DNA of 40,553 nt from IMG/VR virus record IMGVR_UViG_3300005663_000868, positions 1 to 40,553 of that record, one strand, 5' to 3'. Positions within the stretch are counted from its first letter, which is position 1. Every line of letters starts with the position of its first letter. The notes beneath the pieces are model-generated. The model worked only from the letters and a program-made list of their open reading frames with translations. It was not told the DNA's origin and did no database searches. The stretch is from a virus. Below are positions 7,964-15,505 of this stretch, piece after piece. Position numbers and translations under genes: made by a program.

Positions 7964-8061
7964 GCGAATAGCACCCAACCTACCCATACTCCTATACTAA
8001 CACCGAAGGCATAGCTGCTCAATGCTATAACCTCAATAGCAACCAAGTATTTCAAGTCCAT
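7960..8061 (-). CDS. Tiny single-span membrane protein, 33 aa
   Basis: A GGAGGGGGCGAC site inside the end of the polymerase gene precedes the ATG at 8061; the gene overlaps the polymerase by 29 bases in another frame and its stop overlaps the glycosyltransferase start as ATGA. The product is almost entirely hydrophobic (residues 5-33). Its core LSSYAFGV-x2-G ... W-V-G closely matches LSSFTFGV-x2-G ... W-I-G in the 29-residue protein at 14098-14187, which supports both as real. Role unknown. Confidence 0.65.
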   Translation of the reverse strand: MDLKYLVAIEVIALSSYAFGVSIGVWVGWVLFA

Positions 8062-10465
8062 GTCGCCCCCTCCTATTATGCGTGCCCTGCCAGTCCTGCC
8101 CTACCCCCACATCCACCATCAATGGCACCCCCTCAAGTGGTTGATCCAGACACATTAAGCTTACCATAGCCGTCTCGTACCTGTCAAATGGTAAATTTAC
8201 TTCTGACAAAAGTTCGTCATGCACCTGAAGCAGCAGCCTCCCCCCTTCCAACTTACTCACGGCATTACAAGCCATCCTCGTTATGTCTGCCGCCGTACCC
8301 TGTAGAATGTGGTTAATTCCTGCCCGCTCCGCCGCCTCACGCATACTCTTATCCCCCGATACAAGGTCAGGCAGTATACGTGGCCGACCGAATGCAGTGT
8401 ATGATGTATTCTTCTGCTCTCTCATTCGTTGTATGGCAAAAGGAACCCACTCACGGAAGTAGTGTACATAGGTGTAGGTAAGTTCCTGTATACTACGAGT
8501 TGTCTCGCGTAAGGTAGGCGGCTCGCCTAATGATGGGTCTTGGAGGATCAGCTTCTCCAGTACCTCCTGCACCTGCTGTCCCTTACTCCCGTACAGTGCG
8601 CCGAACATAAAGTTCTTTGCCCTAGTACGCAGTACCTTATACTCCCCTTGATCCTCATATGGAACATGGAACAGCTTGTGTACATTCTGTGCATGTAAGT
8701 CGCCCTCGTATGTATCCGGGTCATTGTTGACTATTTTCATCAACAATGGATCACGTGAGGAGAAGGCGGCACACCTTAGCTCTAGACCCTGGTAGTCTGC
8801 TGCGAGCAGTATCTTCCCATCTTCAGCAACAAAATGGCCGCGCCATAAGAGGGAAACCTGCGTTAAGTTAGGGTCACGGGACGATATCCGCCCGCTTCTA
8901 ACATAGGCGTTAGTAAACGTGGTATGTATTCTACTGTCTGTTTGCGTGTCTTCTACCCATCCCTCAAGAAACTCCTTATACTTCTCCAGTCCTCTCCACC
9001 TAACGAGCAAGGAGATAGCGGGATGCTCATGCTGCATACGTAAGAGCGCAAGAGCACTGACTGACGGTTGCCCTGTCTTCTGAGATACAGCCTGGATGGA
9101 GATACCTAAGTGTCGGTGTAGCCACTCGACTAGCTGGGCAGAGGAGCCGGGCATTATAGGCTGGGGACTGTGGAATACTCCTACTCCCTTACATTCCTTA
9201 CAGTCTCTCTTCTTGTTCTTTCCATTATGGCATCCCCTACACACATACCTCCTGTCGGGACGCATGAACCCAGAGTCCAGTGCAAGGATATTGATCGCCT
9301 TGTCTAGTGCATCTAGCTTCTCTGTAGTATCCTTGAGTGCAACTTGTGCGCTCTCCCTGTCCAGCTTGATCCCTGCCAGCTCCATGTCAACAATTGTCTG
9401 CACCATGGGGAGATCAACGGAGTCATATAGCTGCTTAGCCTTGTCTGTCAACCCCTCTACTAGGTCCCGCTCCCCCTTCAGCGCCCAGTACGCATCACCA
9501 CAGCAGTACCGTGCCACATCTTCAGGCGGTACATCAAGGATCGATCCCCCACCAGTCACATCGTCATACTGGATCATCCTTATACCATAGGTGCGGAGTA
9601 TATAGTCCTTCAACCCTGCCCTCGGCTCCCCTGCTAGATAGGCAGCAAGCATCCCGTCTCCATGTAAGGGACCGGGGATTATACCATGACGGAGGAGGAC
9701 AGCACAATCGTACTTCGCATTCCATCCAACCCATGTCCTCTTCGGTAAACACTCCTTGAGCAACGCCATCCATCGAGGATCACTAGCCTCCCCGTAGAAA
9801 CACTTATCTCCAAACGCAAGCCCAATACCTACAAGGATATCCTTCGTCTCATTTGGTGTACTGCCTGTAACAACTGTTTCAGTATCAATCCCAATTGGTA
9901 TGGGCGTTAAAGGGGGACCGTCCCACCAGATAGGGACAAGAGACGACGCCACATCCTCATAATCCTTGTCTTCCCTTACTAACTTCCATGTATACGGCAG
10001 TACATCTATCCTCTCTGTACTACCAATAGTTTCTAAGTCCTTGATACTATTCAAAGATATGTTCAACACAGGTGAGAGTTCAACCAATGCCTGCGCTGCA
10101 TCCCACATCCGTTTATACTTATGTTTGTCTGTCTTCGGGGGGGTACGGACTAACACCTTTGCATCACTGCTTGACATACCTAGTTGGATCAAGTGCCACT
10201 CTAGCCATGTACTGACTCTATTCGCCGGGCCATCCTCTTGTGTAGTATCCGTAGCGTGTACGATGAGGACTTCTGGTGCTAACCTCCGCCAGTAGGGAAA
10301 GGCAGAAGGTTGGCAGATGATAGAGTCTCCTGACTTGAGAGAGCGCAGTGCTGTATCCCTCAAGCGTTGGGGTAGTAGGGTGCCAGACAGTCCTAATGCA
10401 ACAGCACGGGTCCGAGCAAGGGCTTCGGTTGGGCCGAGGGAGTGGAGGTCAATGTATGCTGTCAT
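8033..10465 (-). CDS. polA: Family A DNA polymerase with 3'-5' exonuclease and an inserted zinc finger
   Basis: The replicative polymerase. The proofreading domain has motif I DTET (194-197), motif II NAKYD (249-253) and motif III Y320-x3-D324. The polymerase domain has motif A ADYQGLELR (catalytic Asp 557), motif B R613-x3-K617-x3-F621-G-x2-YG and motif C QVHDE (Asp 750). The residue corresponding to E. coli Phe762 is Phe. Unusually, residues 409-425 carry two CxxC pairs (C409, C412, C422, C425) flanked by basic residues, inserted near the thumb. No 5' nuclease domain is present. The start overlaps the previous stop as ATGA. Confidence 0.95.
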   Translation of the reverse strand: MTAYIDLHSLGPTEALARTRAVALGLSGTLLPQRLRDTALRSLKSGDSIICQPSAFPYWRRLAPEVLIVHATDTTQEDGPANRVSTWLEWHLIQLGMSSSDAKVLVRTPPKTDKHKYKRMWDAAQALVELSPVLNISLNSIKDLETIGSTERIDVLPYTWKLVREDKDYEDVASSLVPIWWDGPPLTPIPIGIDTETVVTGSTPNETKDILVGIGLAFGDKCFYGEASDPRWMALLKECLPKRTWVGWNAKYDCAVLLRHGIIPGPLHGDGMLAAYLAGEPRAGLKDYILRTYGIRMIQYDDVTGGGSILDVPPEDVARYCCGDAYWALKGERDLVEGLTDKAKQLYDSVDLPMVQTIVDMELAGIKLDRESAQVALKDTTEKLDALDKAINILALDSGFMRPDRRYVCRGCHNGKNKKRDCKECKGVGVFHSPQPIMPGSSAQLVEWLHRHLGISIQAVSQKTGQPSVSALALLRMQHEHPAISLLVRWRGLEKYKEFLEGWVEDTQTDSRIHTTFTNAYVRSGRISSRDPNLTQVSLLWRGHFVAEDGKILLAADYQGLELRCAAFSSRDPLLMKIVNNDPDTYEGDLHAQNVHKLFHVPYEDQGEYKVLRTRAKNFMFGALYGSKGQQVQEVLEKLILQDPSLGEPPTLRETTRSIQELTYTYVHYFREWVPFAIQRMREQKNTSYTAFGRPRILPDLVSGDKSMREAAERAGINHILQGTAADITRMACNAVSKLEGGRLLLQVHDELLSEVNLPFDRYETAMVSLMCLDQPLEGVPLMVDVGVGQDWQGTHNRRGRHGLEILGCY

Positions 10466-10698
10466 GGTACAGGCGGATAATCCACTAGTTCATTAAGTTC
10501 TGTTACCCTGCCTTGCAAATGCCTAACGTCAGCTTGCGCGTTATCGCGCTCGTGTAGAGCAGCTTCAGCAAACACGACAGCCTGAACATAATTTTCTGCT
10601 CCTGTTGCCTTCACCAACCGATCTAACAGTTCTGAGTACGCCTGTATCTCTACGCGGTCTAGCTCCGTCTGCTCCTCCGCACTAGGTTCAGCAGCCAT
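10462..10698 (-). CDS. Hypothetical coiled-coil protein, 78 aa
   Basis: An acidic, Ala/Glu-rich helical protein whose residues 50-72 form a probable coiled coil (ERDNAQADVRHLQGRVTELN). It has a strong GAGGAGG site. Its stop overlaps the polymerase start as ATGA, so its translation delivers ribosomes to the polymerase gene. Function unknown. Confidence 0.6.
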   Translation of the reverse strand: MAAEPSAEEQTELDRVEIQAYSELLDRLVKATGAENYVQAVVFAEAALHERDNAQADVRHLQGRVTELNELVDYPPVP

Positions 10699-10713
10699 AG
10701 CGCCCTTCCTCCT

Positions 10714-10941
10714 CTATCGCTCCACAATCTCACACATCTGTTCAGGATCAAACAAGTCAGCCAACAGTAACACATCCCCCCGGTAGTATATCTGATCACT
10801 GAACGCTCCCGCCATCCGCTTCAGTGCAACACGATAAGACTTCGTAGGCTTACCAATAAGCGTCCAAAGCCTATCCCCCCGTACACGCACGCGCGCTTGG
10901 TATCGTGTGTTAGTACCGGCACATATACTTCCACTAGCCAT
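10714..10941 (-). CDS. Hypothetical basic protein, 75 aa
   Basis: Start set at the ATG at 10941 with GAGGAGGGAG upstream, one base after the stop of the previous small gene. A basic, beta-rich central part (TRYQARVRVRGDRLWTLIG) followed by a helical C-terminus. It could bind nucleic acid, but there is no named motif. Confidence 0.6.
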   Translation of the reverse strand: MASGSICAGTNTRYQARVRVRGDRLWTLIGKPTKSYRVALKRMAGAFSDQIYYRGDVLLLADLFDPEQMCEIVER

Positions 10942-10942
10942 C

Positions 10943-11086
10943 TTACTCTCCCTCCTCTGTGGGGCCAAAGTCCACTCGATCAACTCCCAAGCGGTGTTGC
11001 TTCGCCACGGTCAGGAAGGCGTTAAGCAAGTTCTGAAACGTCGTGTTAGGCCGTTTGACGTGAAGCGTCACCTTTAGCTCAGCCAT
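10943..11086 (-). CDS. Hypothetical protein, 47 aa
   Basis: A short gene starting at the ATG at 11086 with a GAAGGGGGCC site inside the end of the glycosylase gene, which it overlaps by 13 bases. The product begins with a beta-strand ([12 protein letters not shown]) and ends in an acidic tail. Its stop is one base before the next start. Not recognised. Confidence 0.55.
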   Translation of the reverse strand: MAELKVTLHVKRPNTTFQNLLNAFLTVAKQHRLGVDRVDFGPTEEGE

Positions 11087-11646
11087 GTTTGGCCCCCTTC
11101 ACTAACTAACGTAACTGCCCTTCTTAGAGAATCTAGTATACTCTGGTCCTGCATGTTCCATGTACCCCCTGTTCTTAGTGCATGTGAGGGATGCACACTG
11201 CCAACCACAATACGTCCATCCGGTAGCATCCTCTGTAATGTAGCCATGTCATATGCCCTCGATCCTGGGAAGGATAAGTTTCCTGCTATAGTACCGAAGG
11301 CCACAATTACTTTCGGGTTGACCTCTTGTATCTCGGCATCAAGCCACAGTGGAGGACAGGTAACAAGAGCGTTCGGGTGCGCGCGGAGATCGTTCCGAGG
11401 GGGGCGGCACTTCACCACGTTGGTCAAGAAGATTTCCTCTCTATCTAGCGGCACCCTTTCGAGTATTACATCCAGCCTCTTCCCCGCAGGCCCCACTAAG
11501 GGAAGTCCCTGCTTATCCTCCTCTGCACCGGGGGCTTCGGCTATCCCCATGATATCAGCGTTGGGATTCCCATGTCCTGGTACTACTTGGGTGCGAGTGC
11601 GGTGTAGCTCACATGAAGTACAGGAGAGCATATCTTCTAGTGTCAT
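11074..11646 (-). CDS. Uracil-DNA glycosylase, family 4 type, Fe-S
   Basis: The start at 11646 overlaps the preceding stop as ATGA. The 190-residue product has motif 1 EAPG (37-40) in [18 protein letters not shown] (51-56), a TNVVKCRPP segment and the late HPS motif (152-154). Cysteines 9, 12, 80 and 97 are the four ligands of the 4Fe-4S cluster of this family. It removes uracil from DNA as the first step of base excision repair. It sits just upstream of the polymerase gene, so it may guard the phage genome against cytosine deamination or host-incorporated dUMP. Confidence 0.9.
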   Translation of the reverse strand: MTLEDMLSCTSCELHRTRTQVVPGHGNPNADIMGIAEAPGAEEDKQGLPLVGPAGKRLDVILERVPLDREEIFLTNVVKCRPPRNDLRAHPNALVTCPPLWLDAEIQEVNPKVIVAFGTIAGNLSFPGSRAYDMATLQRMLPDGRIVVGSVHPSHALRTGGTWNMQDQSILDSLRRAVTLVSEGGQTWLS

Positions 11647-11939
11647 GGCATCCCCCAGCCTGTTGTCGGGGTGCCTGCTGGTAGGCGGCAGCGTTCCTGC
11701 GCTAACTGTTGCATTTGGCGGTATATCTTGACGCCTCGAACAAACAGCGGCAACGCGGGCCAACTGTAGCTGTGAGGGTTTTGCAGGCGACCTGCTGATG
11801 ACCGCACTGCACGACCGGCTTGCCCGTGGTAGTAGCCTCCGAGACCTGTTACCTTGTAGCCGCCCGCGCTGTTACGGGATGGCGTCGGCCCAGGTAGGCA
11901 CTTGTAATCCTTCCTCTTCTGTTTAAGGTGATTGCTCAT
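11643..11939 (-). CDS. Hypothetical basic protein, 98 aa
   Basis: An open frame between two firm genes: ATG at 11939 with GAGGTGC upstream, inside the end of the previous gene, and stop overlapping the glycosylase start as ATGA. The product is basic and rich in Gly, Arg and Pro, with little predicted secondary structure except near [14 protein letters not shown]. Composition is unlike its neighbours, so it may be fast-evolving. The conserved gene-junction pattern is the main support. Confidence 0.5.
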   Translation of the reverse strand: MSNHLKQKRKDYKCLPGPTPSRNSAGGYKVTGLGGYYHGQAGRAVRSSAGRLQNPHSYSWPALPLFVRGVKIYRQMQQLAQERCRLPAGTPTTGWGMP

Positions 11940-12315
11940 ACTGCACCTCATCTAGCGTCCGATGCCTATCCCTCTTAGCATTCCAATAACTGCTGACCAT
12001 CTCATAGTCCCCTTCCAGTACAGTAACAAAGTCGCTCATCTTCCCCGGCCAAGGGAAGCGGATGCATACACGGAAGACTGCGAAGGTGTCCCGTATCACA
12101 GTAACGTCTATGATCTCATACTCCTCCGGCATGTTGACTACGGAAGGCAATCCTCTCTCTGTCATGACGAAATCGTAGTGCCTGCTTCTACCTAGTCCTA
12201 CCCCTGTATCGGGAAGGAATTCCAATGCTGCCTCGATGATATTCCTCGGTAGGTATACATCCTTATGATATCTCATATAGCGGGAGTCATTGAGGTGTTC
12301 TTGTTCACGCTCCAT
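11923..12315 (-). CDS. Hypothetical protein, 130 aa
   Basis: A mixed alpha/beta protein, with a strand-rich middle (YEIIDVTVIRDTFAVFRVCIRF) and several Tyr/His/Arg residues in the N-terminal third (RYMRYHKDVYLPRN). A GAGGAG site precedes the ATG. No catalytic motif that I can name; an RNase-like or toxin-like fold is possible but not supported. Confidence 0.6.
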   Translation of the reverse strand: MEREQEHLNDSRYMRYHKDVYLPRNIIEAALEFLPDTGVGLGRSRHYDFVMTERGLPSVVNMPEEYEIIDVTVIRDTFAVFRVCIRFPWPGKMSDFVTVLEGDYEMVSSYWNAKRDRHRTLDEVQYEQSP

Positions 12316-12318
12316 GCT

Positions 12319-12741
12319 CTACTCCTCAGCCGCTTCTAGTATCATCTCAAGCGTAACCGTGTAATCCATGAAAAGTGCCTTTGCCACGCTCGCTAACTTT
12401 TTTAACCCTAAGACTAAAGCGGCGTCTGCTATATGTAGAAGATAATGATCATACCGTGACATTGGAAAGGCTCGTGTAATAATCTCAGCATAGTGTAACT
12501 CAAACGTCTCCCTCTTAGGGTTGCGGACTACGCCAAGTTTCTGTGCGTACTCTGCTACACCCACTGCAAAGCGAATCCTTGCCGTAAAGAGGTACTTCAG
12601 AGCGTCGTCTAAGGCCATAGGACTACCGGGCTCACAAATATCCGGTCCTCTTAATGCACAGGCCACGTCGTAAATAGCCCTCGTGTTCCATGCCACATCC
12701 CTTACCTGAGTAGCCTTCTTCTTCCAAAATAGTAAATTCAT
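12319..12741 (-). CDS. Helical protein related to the C-terminal domain of the KOW protein
   Basis: Starts as ATGA with the previous stop and GGAGGTGAGAG upstream. Residues about 22-138 align with the C-terminal half of the protein at 16239-16871: DV-x3-AxRGPD, LK-x-LFT-x2-IR, GVA-x-Y, HYL-x-HI-x2-AA-x-VL, then a conserved T-x-E-x-IL-x2-A-x-E at the end. Here it stands alone behind a short basic N-terminus (MNLLFWKKK). The pair defines a phage-specific helical domain of unknown role. Confidence 0.65.
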   Translation of the reverse strand: MNLLFWKKKATQVRDVAWNTRAIYDVACALRGPDICEPGSPMALDDALKYLFTARIRFAVGVAEYAQKLGVVRNPKRETFELHYAEIITRAFPMSRYDHYLLHIADAALVLGLKKLASVAKALFMDYTVTLEMILEAAEE

Positions 12742-13067
12742 TTTCTCTCACCTCCAAAACAAGTACACTCATCAAGCCTATTAGCAAACTGCGTACATAA
12801 CCTAGTCATCGTCTCATCACACACCTTCCCCTGTCGCCCCCCTGTCGTACACCTCCACACATGGACATATGGTTGTGCATCTGAATACCCACCGTACTCC
12901 CATGCACATGCCCCCCCATGTATCCGCTTCGGATTATTGGGCATGAAGGGCGGAAGAGCAGGGGTAATGGGCGGTAAATAATCCGTACCTGCCTGCTGCA
13001 TTGCCTTCTCCAAATTCTTCTTATCCTCTTCGGCAGATGCCCACCAAGAGTCTGCTATTCCTGACAT
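12738..13067 (-). CDS. Hypothetical protein with C-terminal cysteines, 109 aa
   Basis: Start chosen at the ATG at 13067 with AGGAGG ten bases upstream; a GTG 24 bases earlier is an alternative. The N-terminal part is acidic and helical, the middle is Pro-rich, and the C-terminal half has six cysteines, ending ECTCFGGERK, suggesting a metal site. It overlaps the next gene as ATGA. Not recognised. Confidence 0.6.
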   Translation of the reverse strand: MSGIADSWWASAEEDKKNLEKAMQQAGTDYLPPITPALPPFMPNNPKRIHGGACAWEYGGYSDAQPYVHVWRCTTGGRQGKVCDETMTRLCTQFANRLDECTCFGGERK

Positions 13068-13123
13068 AGGTAGTGTACCTCCTGCTGTCACCTTACCTTA
13101 TGGGATATCTAGCTGTCAAGCTG

Positions 13124-13669
13124 CTAGTCTGTACACTCCACAACCATTTGTTTCTCCTGATGCTCTGGTACATAGTGTGACGCTACAGTAACTTCCCTCT
13201 CTACCAGCTTACAGTTCTCAGTGTTAGGGATGCAATCAAAGTTACAGTGGAGAGATACCCCAGCTTTAGATGCGCTAACAGTGATAGACAGCCCGCCCTT
13301 TGGGTCAAAGCTTTCTCGCGCCTTACCTTTATTCCTTACCTCCCAACCCTGTCGCGTAAGCGCCTTGCCCATCTTAGTAATCGTGCCCAGCATTCGATCC
13401 ACCATACCGGGCTGATCCACGTCACCAACCGCCTCAAGAGACAAGTGTATGTCACCCAGTTTAGACGCGTCAGTATATGAAGGCGACGTACGAAGGCTGC
13501 TCACCTGATAGGTAGTACCTAATGTGCTGGGCATAAAAGGTAGCAGGTCTATGATAATCTGCTTGCCCAACCGTCGTTGTCTAGCTCTTTGGTTGCACTC
13601 CCTCCGCTCCTCTCCTGTAAGTATATCTAACTGATCTAAGAATCCTGCATTCCTAAGTGTATTAGTCAT
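13124..13669 (-). CDS. Hypothetical protein, 181 aa, last gene after the ubiquitin-like cassette
   Basis: Starts at the ATG at 13669 with TATAGGAGGTAAC upstream. A helical, basic N-terminal third (EERRECNQRARQRRLGKQ) is followed by a beta-rich domain with four cysteines in the last third. It follows the ubiquitin-like gene by about 100 bases in the same direction. It could be a substrate or partner of that system, but nothing except position says so. Confidence 0.6.
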   Translation of the reverse strand: MTNTLRNAGFLDQLDILTGEERRECNQRARQRRLGKQIIIDLLPFMPSTLGTTYQVSSLRTSPSYTDASKLGDIHLSLEAVGDVDQPGMVDRMLGTITKMGKALTRQGWEVRNKGKARESFDPKGGLSITVSASKAGVSLHCNFDCIPNTENCKLVEREVTVASHYVPEHQEKQMVVECTD

Positions 13670-13768
13670 GTTACCTCCTATAATCCGTTCAAAGTGGAGG
13701 GAACAGAGGGAGTGATCAATCTCCCCCCATCCCCCTTCATATACATGCTGCAAGAAGGGTTGATTCCC

Positions 13769-14026
13769 TTAGGCTCCCTTAACCCCACCCGACGCAAGCC
13801 GTGTCCCAATAGCAAGGATCACGTCGCCTGCGCGCAGTTGTGCATCCGTGGTGTCCTTGCTAATGATGTGCCCATCCAGGGATAGCTCATTGTTGGTGAA
13901 GGGATTCACGCTGCCAAAGAACTTCTTCAGTGCATCCTTCACCGTTACCATCGTACCATTGATAGCATATGTCTCATGCTTGCTGGTCGTGGCAACAACT
14001 ACTATTCCATGTTCGTTACTTGCCAT
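13769..14026 (-). CDS. Ubiquitin-like beta-grasp protein with processable GG tail
   Basis: An 85-residue protein with the strand order of ThiS/MoaD/ubiquitin folds: a beta hairpin (residues 7-29, IVVVATTS ... ETYAINGTMVTV), a helix (29-38, KDALKKFFG), and a second half LSLDGHIISKDTT-x-AQLRAGDVILAI (48-73) that matches the ThiS-type pattern of a turn DG followed by L-x-x-GD-x-I. The C-terminus reads ASGG-VKGA: glycines 80-81 followed by four extra residues, as in ubiquitin precursors that need cleavage after GG. The same operon encodes a JAMM protease, an E1-like and an E2-like protein. A TATATAGGAGG site precedes the ATG. I infer that it is the tag of a protein conjugation system. Confidence 0.8.
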   Translation of the reverse strand: MASNEHGIVVVATTSKHETYAINGTMVTVKDALKKFFGSVNPFTNNELSLDGHIISKDTTDAQLRAGDVILAIGTRLASGGVKGA

Positions 14027-14059
14027 TCTTACCTCCTATATACGATGCTAGTAGATACT

Positions 14060-14075
14060 GGTCGTGATCACGACC
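14060..14075. promoter_or_regulatory. 16-bp perfect palindrome upstream of the ubiquitin-like gene
   Basis: GGTCGTGATCACGACC is its own reverse complement with no spacer. It lies 34 bases before the ubiquitin-like start, in the only non-coding gap of the cassette (14027-14097). A spacer-free palindrome is poor as an RNA hairpin but is a typical binding site for a dimeric regulator. It also contains TGATCA, and GATC could be a target of an adenine methyltransferase. Function is inferred. Confidence 0.45.
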
Positions 14076-14097
14076 CTTCGTTGCAGCCAGTAAAATG

Positions 14098-14187
14098 CTA
14101 AAGGGGTATGTGTGCGAATCCGATGCCTATCCAACAGCCGATAGTTCCACACACAACGCCAAAGGTAAAACTACTTAGGTGAAGCAT
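14098..14187 (-). CDS. Tiny membrane protein, 29 aa, within the ubiquitin-like cassette
   Basis: An AAGGAGG site formed by the end of the E1-like gene precedes the ATG at 14187. The product is hydrophobic from residue 4 onward, with LSSFTFGV and a W-I-G motif that match the 33-residue membrane protein at 7960-8061. It sits between E1-like and ubiquitin-like genes, so it may localise the system to the membrane; this is inference. Too short for homology search alone, but the paralogy and ribosome site argue for a real gene. Confidence 0.6.
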   Translation of the reverse strand: MLHLSSFTFGVVCGTIGCWIGIGFAHIPL

Positions 14188-14189
14188 GA

Positions 14190-14876
14190 TTATTGTACCT
14201 CCTTACTCTCTACTTGTGGTAGTGCCTGTACTGTAGGCACATGCCATACTCTCAACGCTGGGATCGGTATTCCCTTACACCACTGGTTGATCGTGCTTGC
14301 TATCTGCGATGCGAGGAACATTCCGACATATGCTGTGCCAGACTGCCCGCAGGGTACATCATCTACCTCATCGTCCGTTGGCAAGGCAGCAAGGTACTCC
14401 GCATATCCCTCCTTCGTCGTAACAGTAGCGAGGACCGCCAGCTCCCCCTGTATTCTCCCATCCAGGTAGAGAGGGACATTATGATCCCTCGCCCACTCTG
14501 CGTTGGCCTTCCTGCCTGACATAGAATCAACAGCGGATACGAGTGCAGTGGTAGGATGGCTACCGGGATACGGAAAGGGCGTACTCTGCCCACTCAAACG
14601 TAGGTACGGATTGGGCAGGCTTTGGTAGAGCGCCTCGACCTTACTCCGCCCAACATCGCTAGTGGTATAGGGTTGACAGCCCACATTCACGTCTTCAACT
14701 TCGTCAGGATCGAAGAAGATTAACCCGTATACTGCCCTACTCAATGCGTGTGCCGTCCACCCCCCTATCATCCCTACTCCTGCTATCGTCACCTCCATCT
14801 CTGCCATCTTCGGGTGTATGATCCCATGTTGTCGCTGGTGCATCACCTTTGTGTGTAGTATACGCTTACCGTCCAC
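14190..14876 (-). CDS. E1/ThiF-like adenylating enzyme
   Basis: GTG start at 14876 with GAGGAAGGGG upstream, overlapping the JAMM gene by 11 bases. The ATP-binding Rossmann motif is VTIAGVGMIGG (29-39); the acidic DPD (56-58) and Asn 64 follow as in ThiF/MoeB/E1 proteins. The usual Arg of the N-x2-RQ motif is replaced (NVGCQ). VDS-x2-GR (116-122) matches the family's D-x3-R segment. Cys 176 in VPCGQSGTAYVG is the candidate catalytic Cys. The family adenylates the C-terminal Gly of a ubiquitin-like protein and passes it to a thiol. About 30 N-terminal residues precede the Rossmann fold. Confidence 0.88.
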   Translation of the reverse strand: MDGKRILHTKVMHQRQHGIIHPKMAEMEVTIAGVGMIGGWTAHALSRAVYGLIFFDPDEVEDVNVGCQPYTTSDVGRSKVEALYQSLPNPYLRLSGQSTPFPYPGSHPTTALVSAVDSMSGRKANAEWARDHNVPLYLDGRIQGELAVLATVTTKEGYAEYLAALPTDDEVDDVPCGQSGTAYVGMFLASQIASTINQWCKGIPIPALRVWHVPTVQALPQVESKEVQ

Positions 14877-15501
14877 GTTCTTCCCCTTCCTCTGCTATCT
14901 TCCTAAACGATGCTAAGTCTTCCGCATTCCAAACGCCATACTCATATGGTAGAGCCTGACCACGTAACGAAGGATACGCCCCCTTAGGAGTCACAGGACT
15001 TTTATCTATCACCCTCTTCATCATCTGTTTTACCTGTGTAGCTACCCCGTGAGATGCAAATGTACCCTTAGCCTCTACATCCAGCTCAGCAAAGAGGCCC
15101 ACGGGATGCTCGACATCGATCCATCCGTAATACTCACCACGTAGGTTTGTAACTAGTCCGGCGAACCAGCCCAAGTCAGGGACGGACTCGGCTAGTAACT
15201 CCAGGGTGTCGTCATCCTGTCTGCTTGGGTGTGTAGTCATCCCGCAGTGTGAGTGCCACCATACGGGGTAGTCAGACAGGGTGTGTCCTTTTCTTGCTAT
15301 CTCGATTAGTGTAGTACGCAGATTCCCTTTCTCTATGTCTGTATATGCTCCTCCACCTTCTTGTGGCGGGATGATGATATCAGTAACAGTGATCTTCCCA
15401 TCCTCCAGATGCGCCTTACCAAAGCCGGATACTTCCAGTGTCGGCTCCGCTTTCACGGCAAGCCGAATCATTTGTGCTGCCTTCTGACGAAGGACTATCA
15501 T
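14866..15501 (-). CDS. JAB/JAMM-family metallopeptidase
   Basis: A complete JAMM zinc site is visible: Glu 23 in LEVSGFG, then H83-S-H85-x7-S93-x2-D96 in WWHSHCGMTTHPSRQDD. The family cleaves isopeptide or peptide bonds after the GG of ubiquitin-like proteins. Here the likely substrates are the GG-VKGA precursor from the same operon and its conjugates. The last 80 residues are an extra helical, charged extension. AGGAGGTAGAGGA precedes the ATG. It is placed between the E2-like gene (four bases away) and the E1-like gene (overlap), so expression is coupled. Confidence 0.9.
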   Translation of the reverse strand: MIVLRQKAAQMIRLAVKAEPTLEVSGFGKAHLEDGKITVTDIIIPPQEGGGAYTDIEKGNLRTTLIEIARKGHTLSDYPVWWHSHCGMTTHPSRQDDDTLELLAESVPDLGWFAGLVTNLRGEYYGWIDVEHPVGLFAELDVEAKGTFASHGVATQVKQMMKRVIDKSPVTPKGAYPSLRGQALPYEYGVWNAEDLASFRKIAEEGEERGR

Positions 15502-15505
15502 TCCT

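Noticed and set aside
11647-11763. N-terminal extension of the uracil-DNA glycosylase by 39 codons
   Set aside because: The extension does not resemble the family and overlaps another frame; the ATGA overlap at 11643-11646 gives a better start.
13670-13768. 22-codon frame (MYMKGDGG...) in the gap after the ubiquitin-like gene
   Set aside because: No ribosome site and no family resemblance; its stop merely overlaps the next ribosome site.
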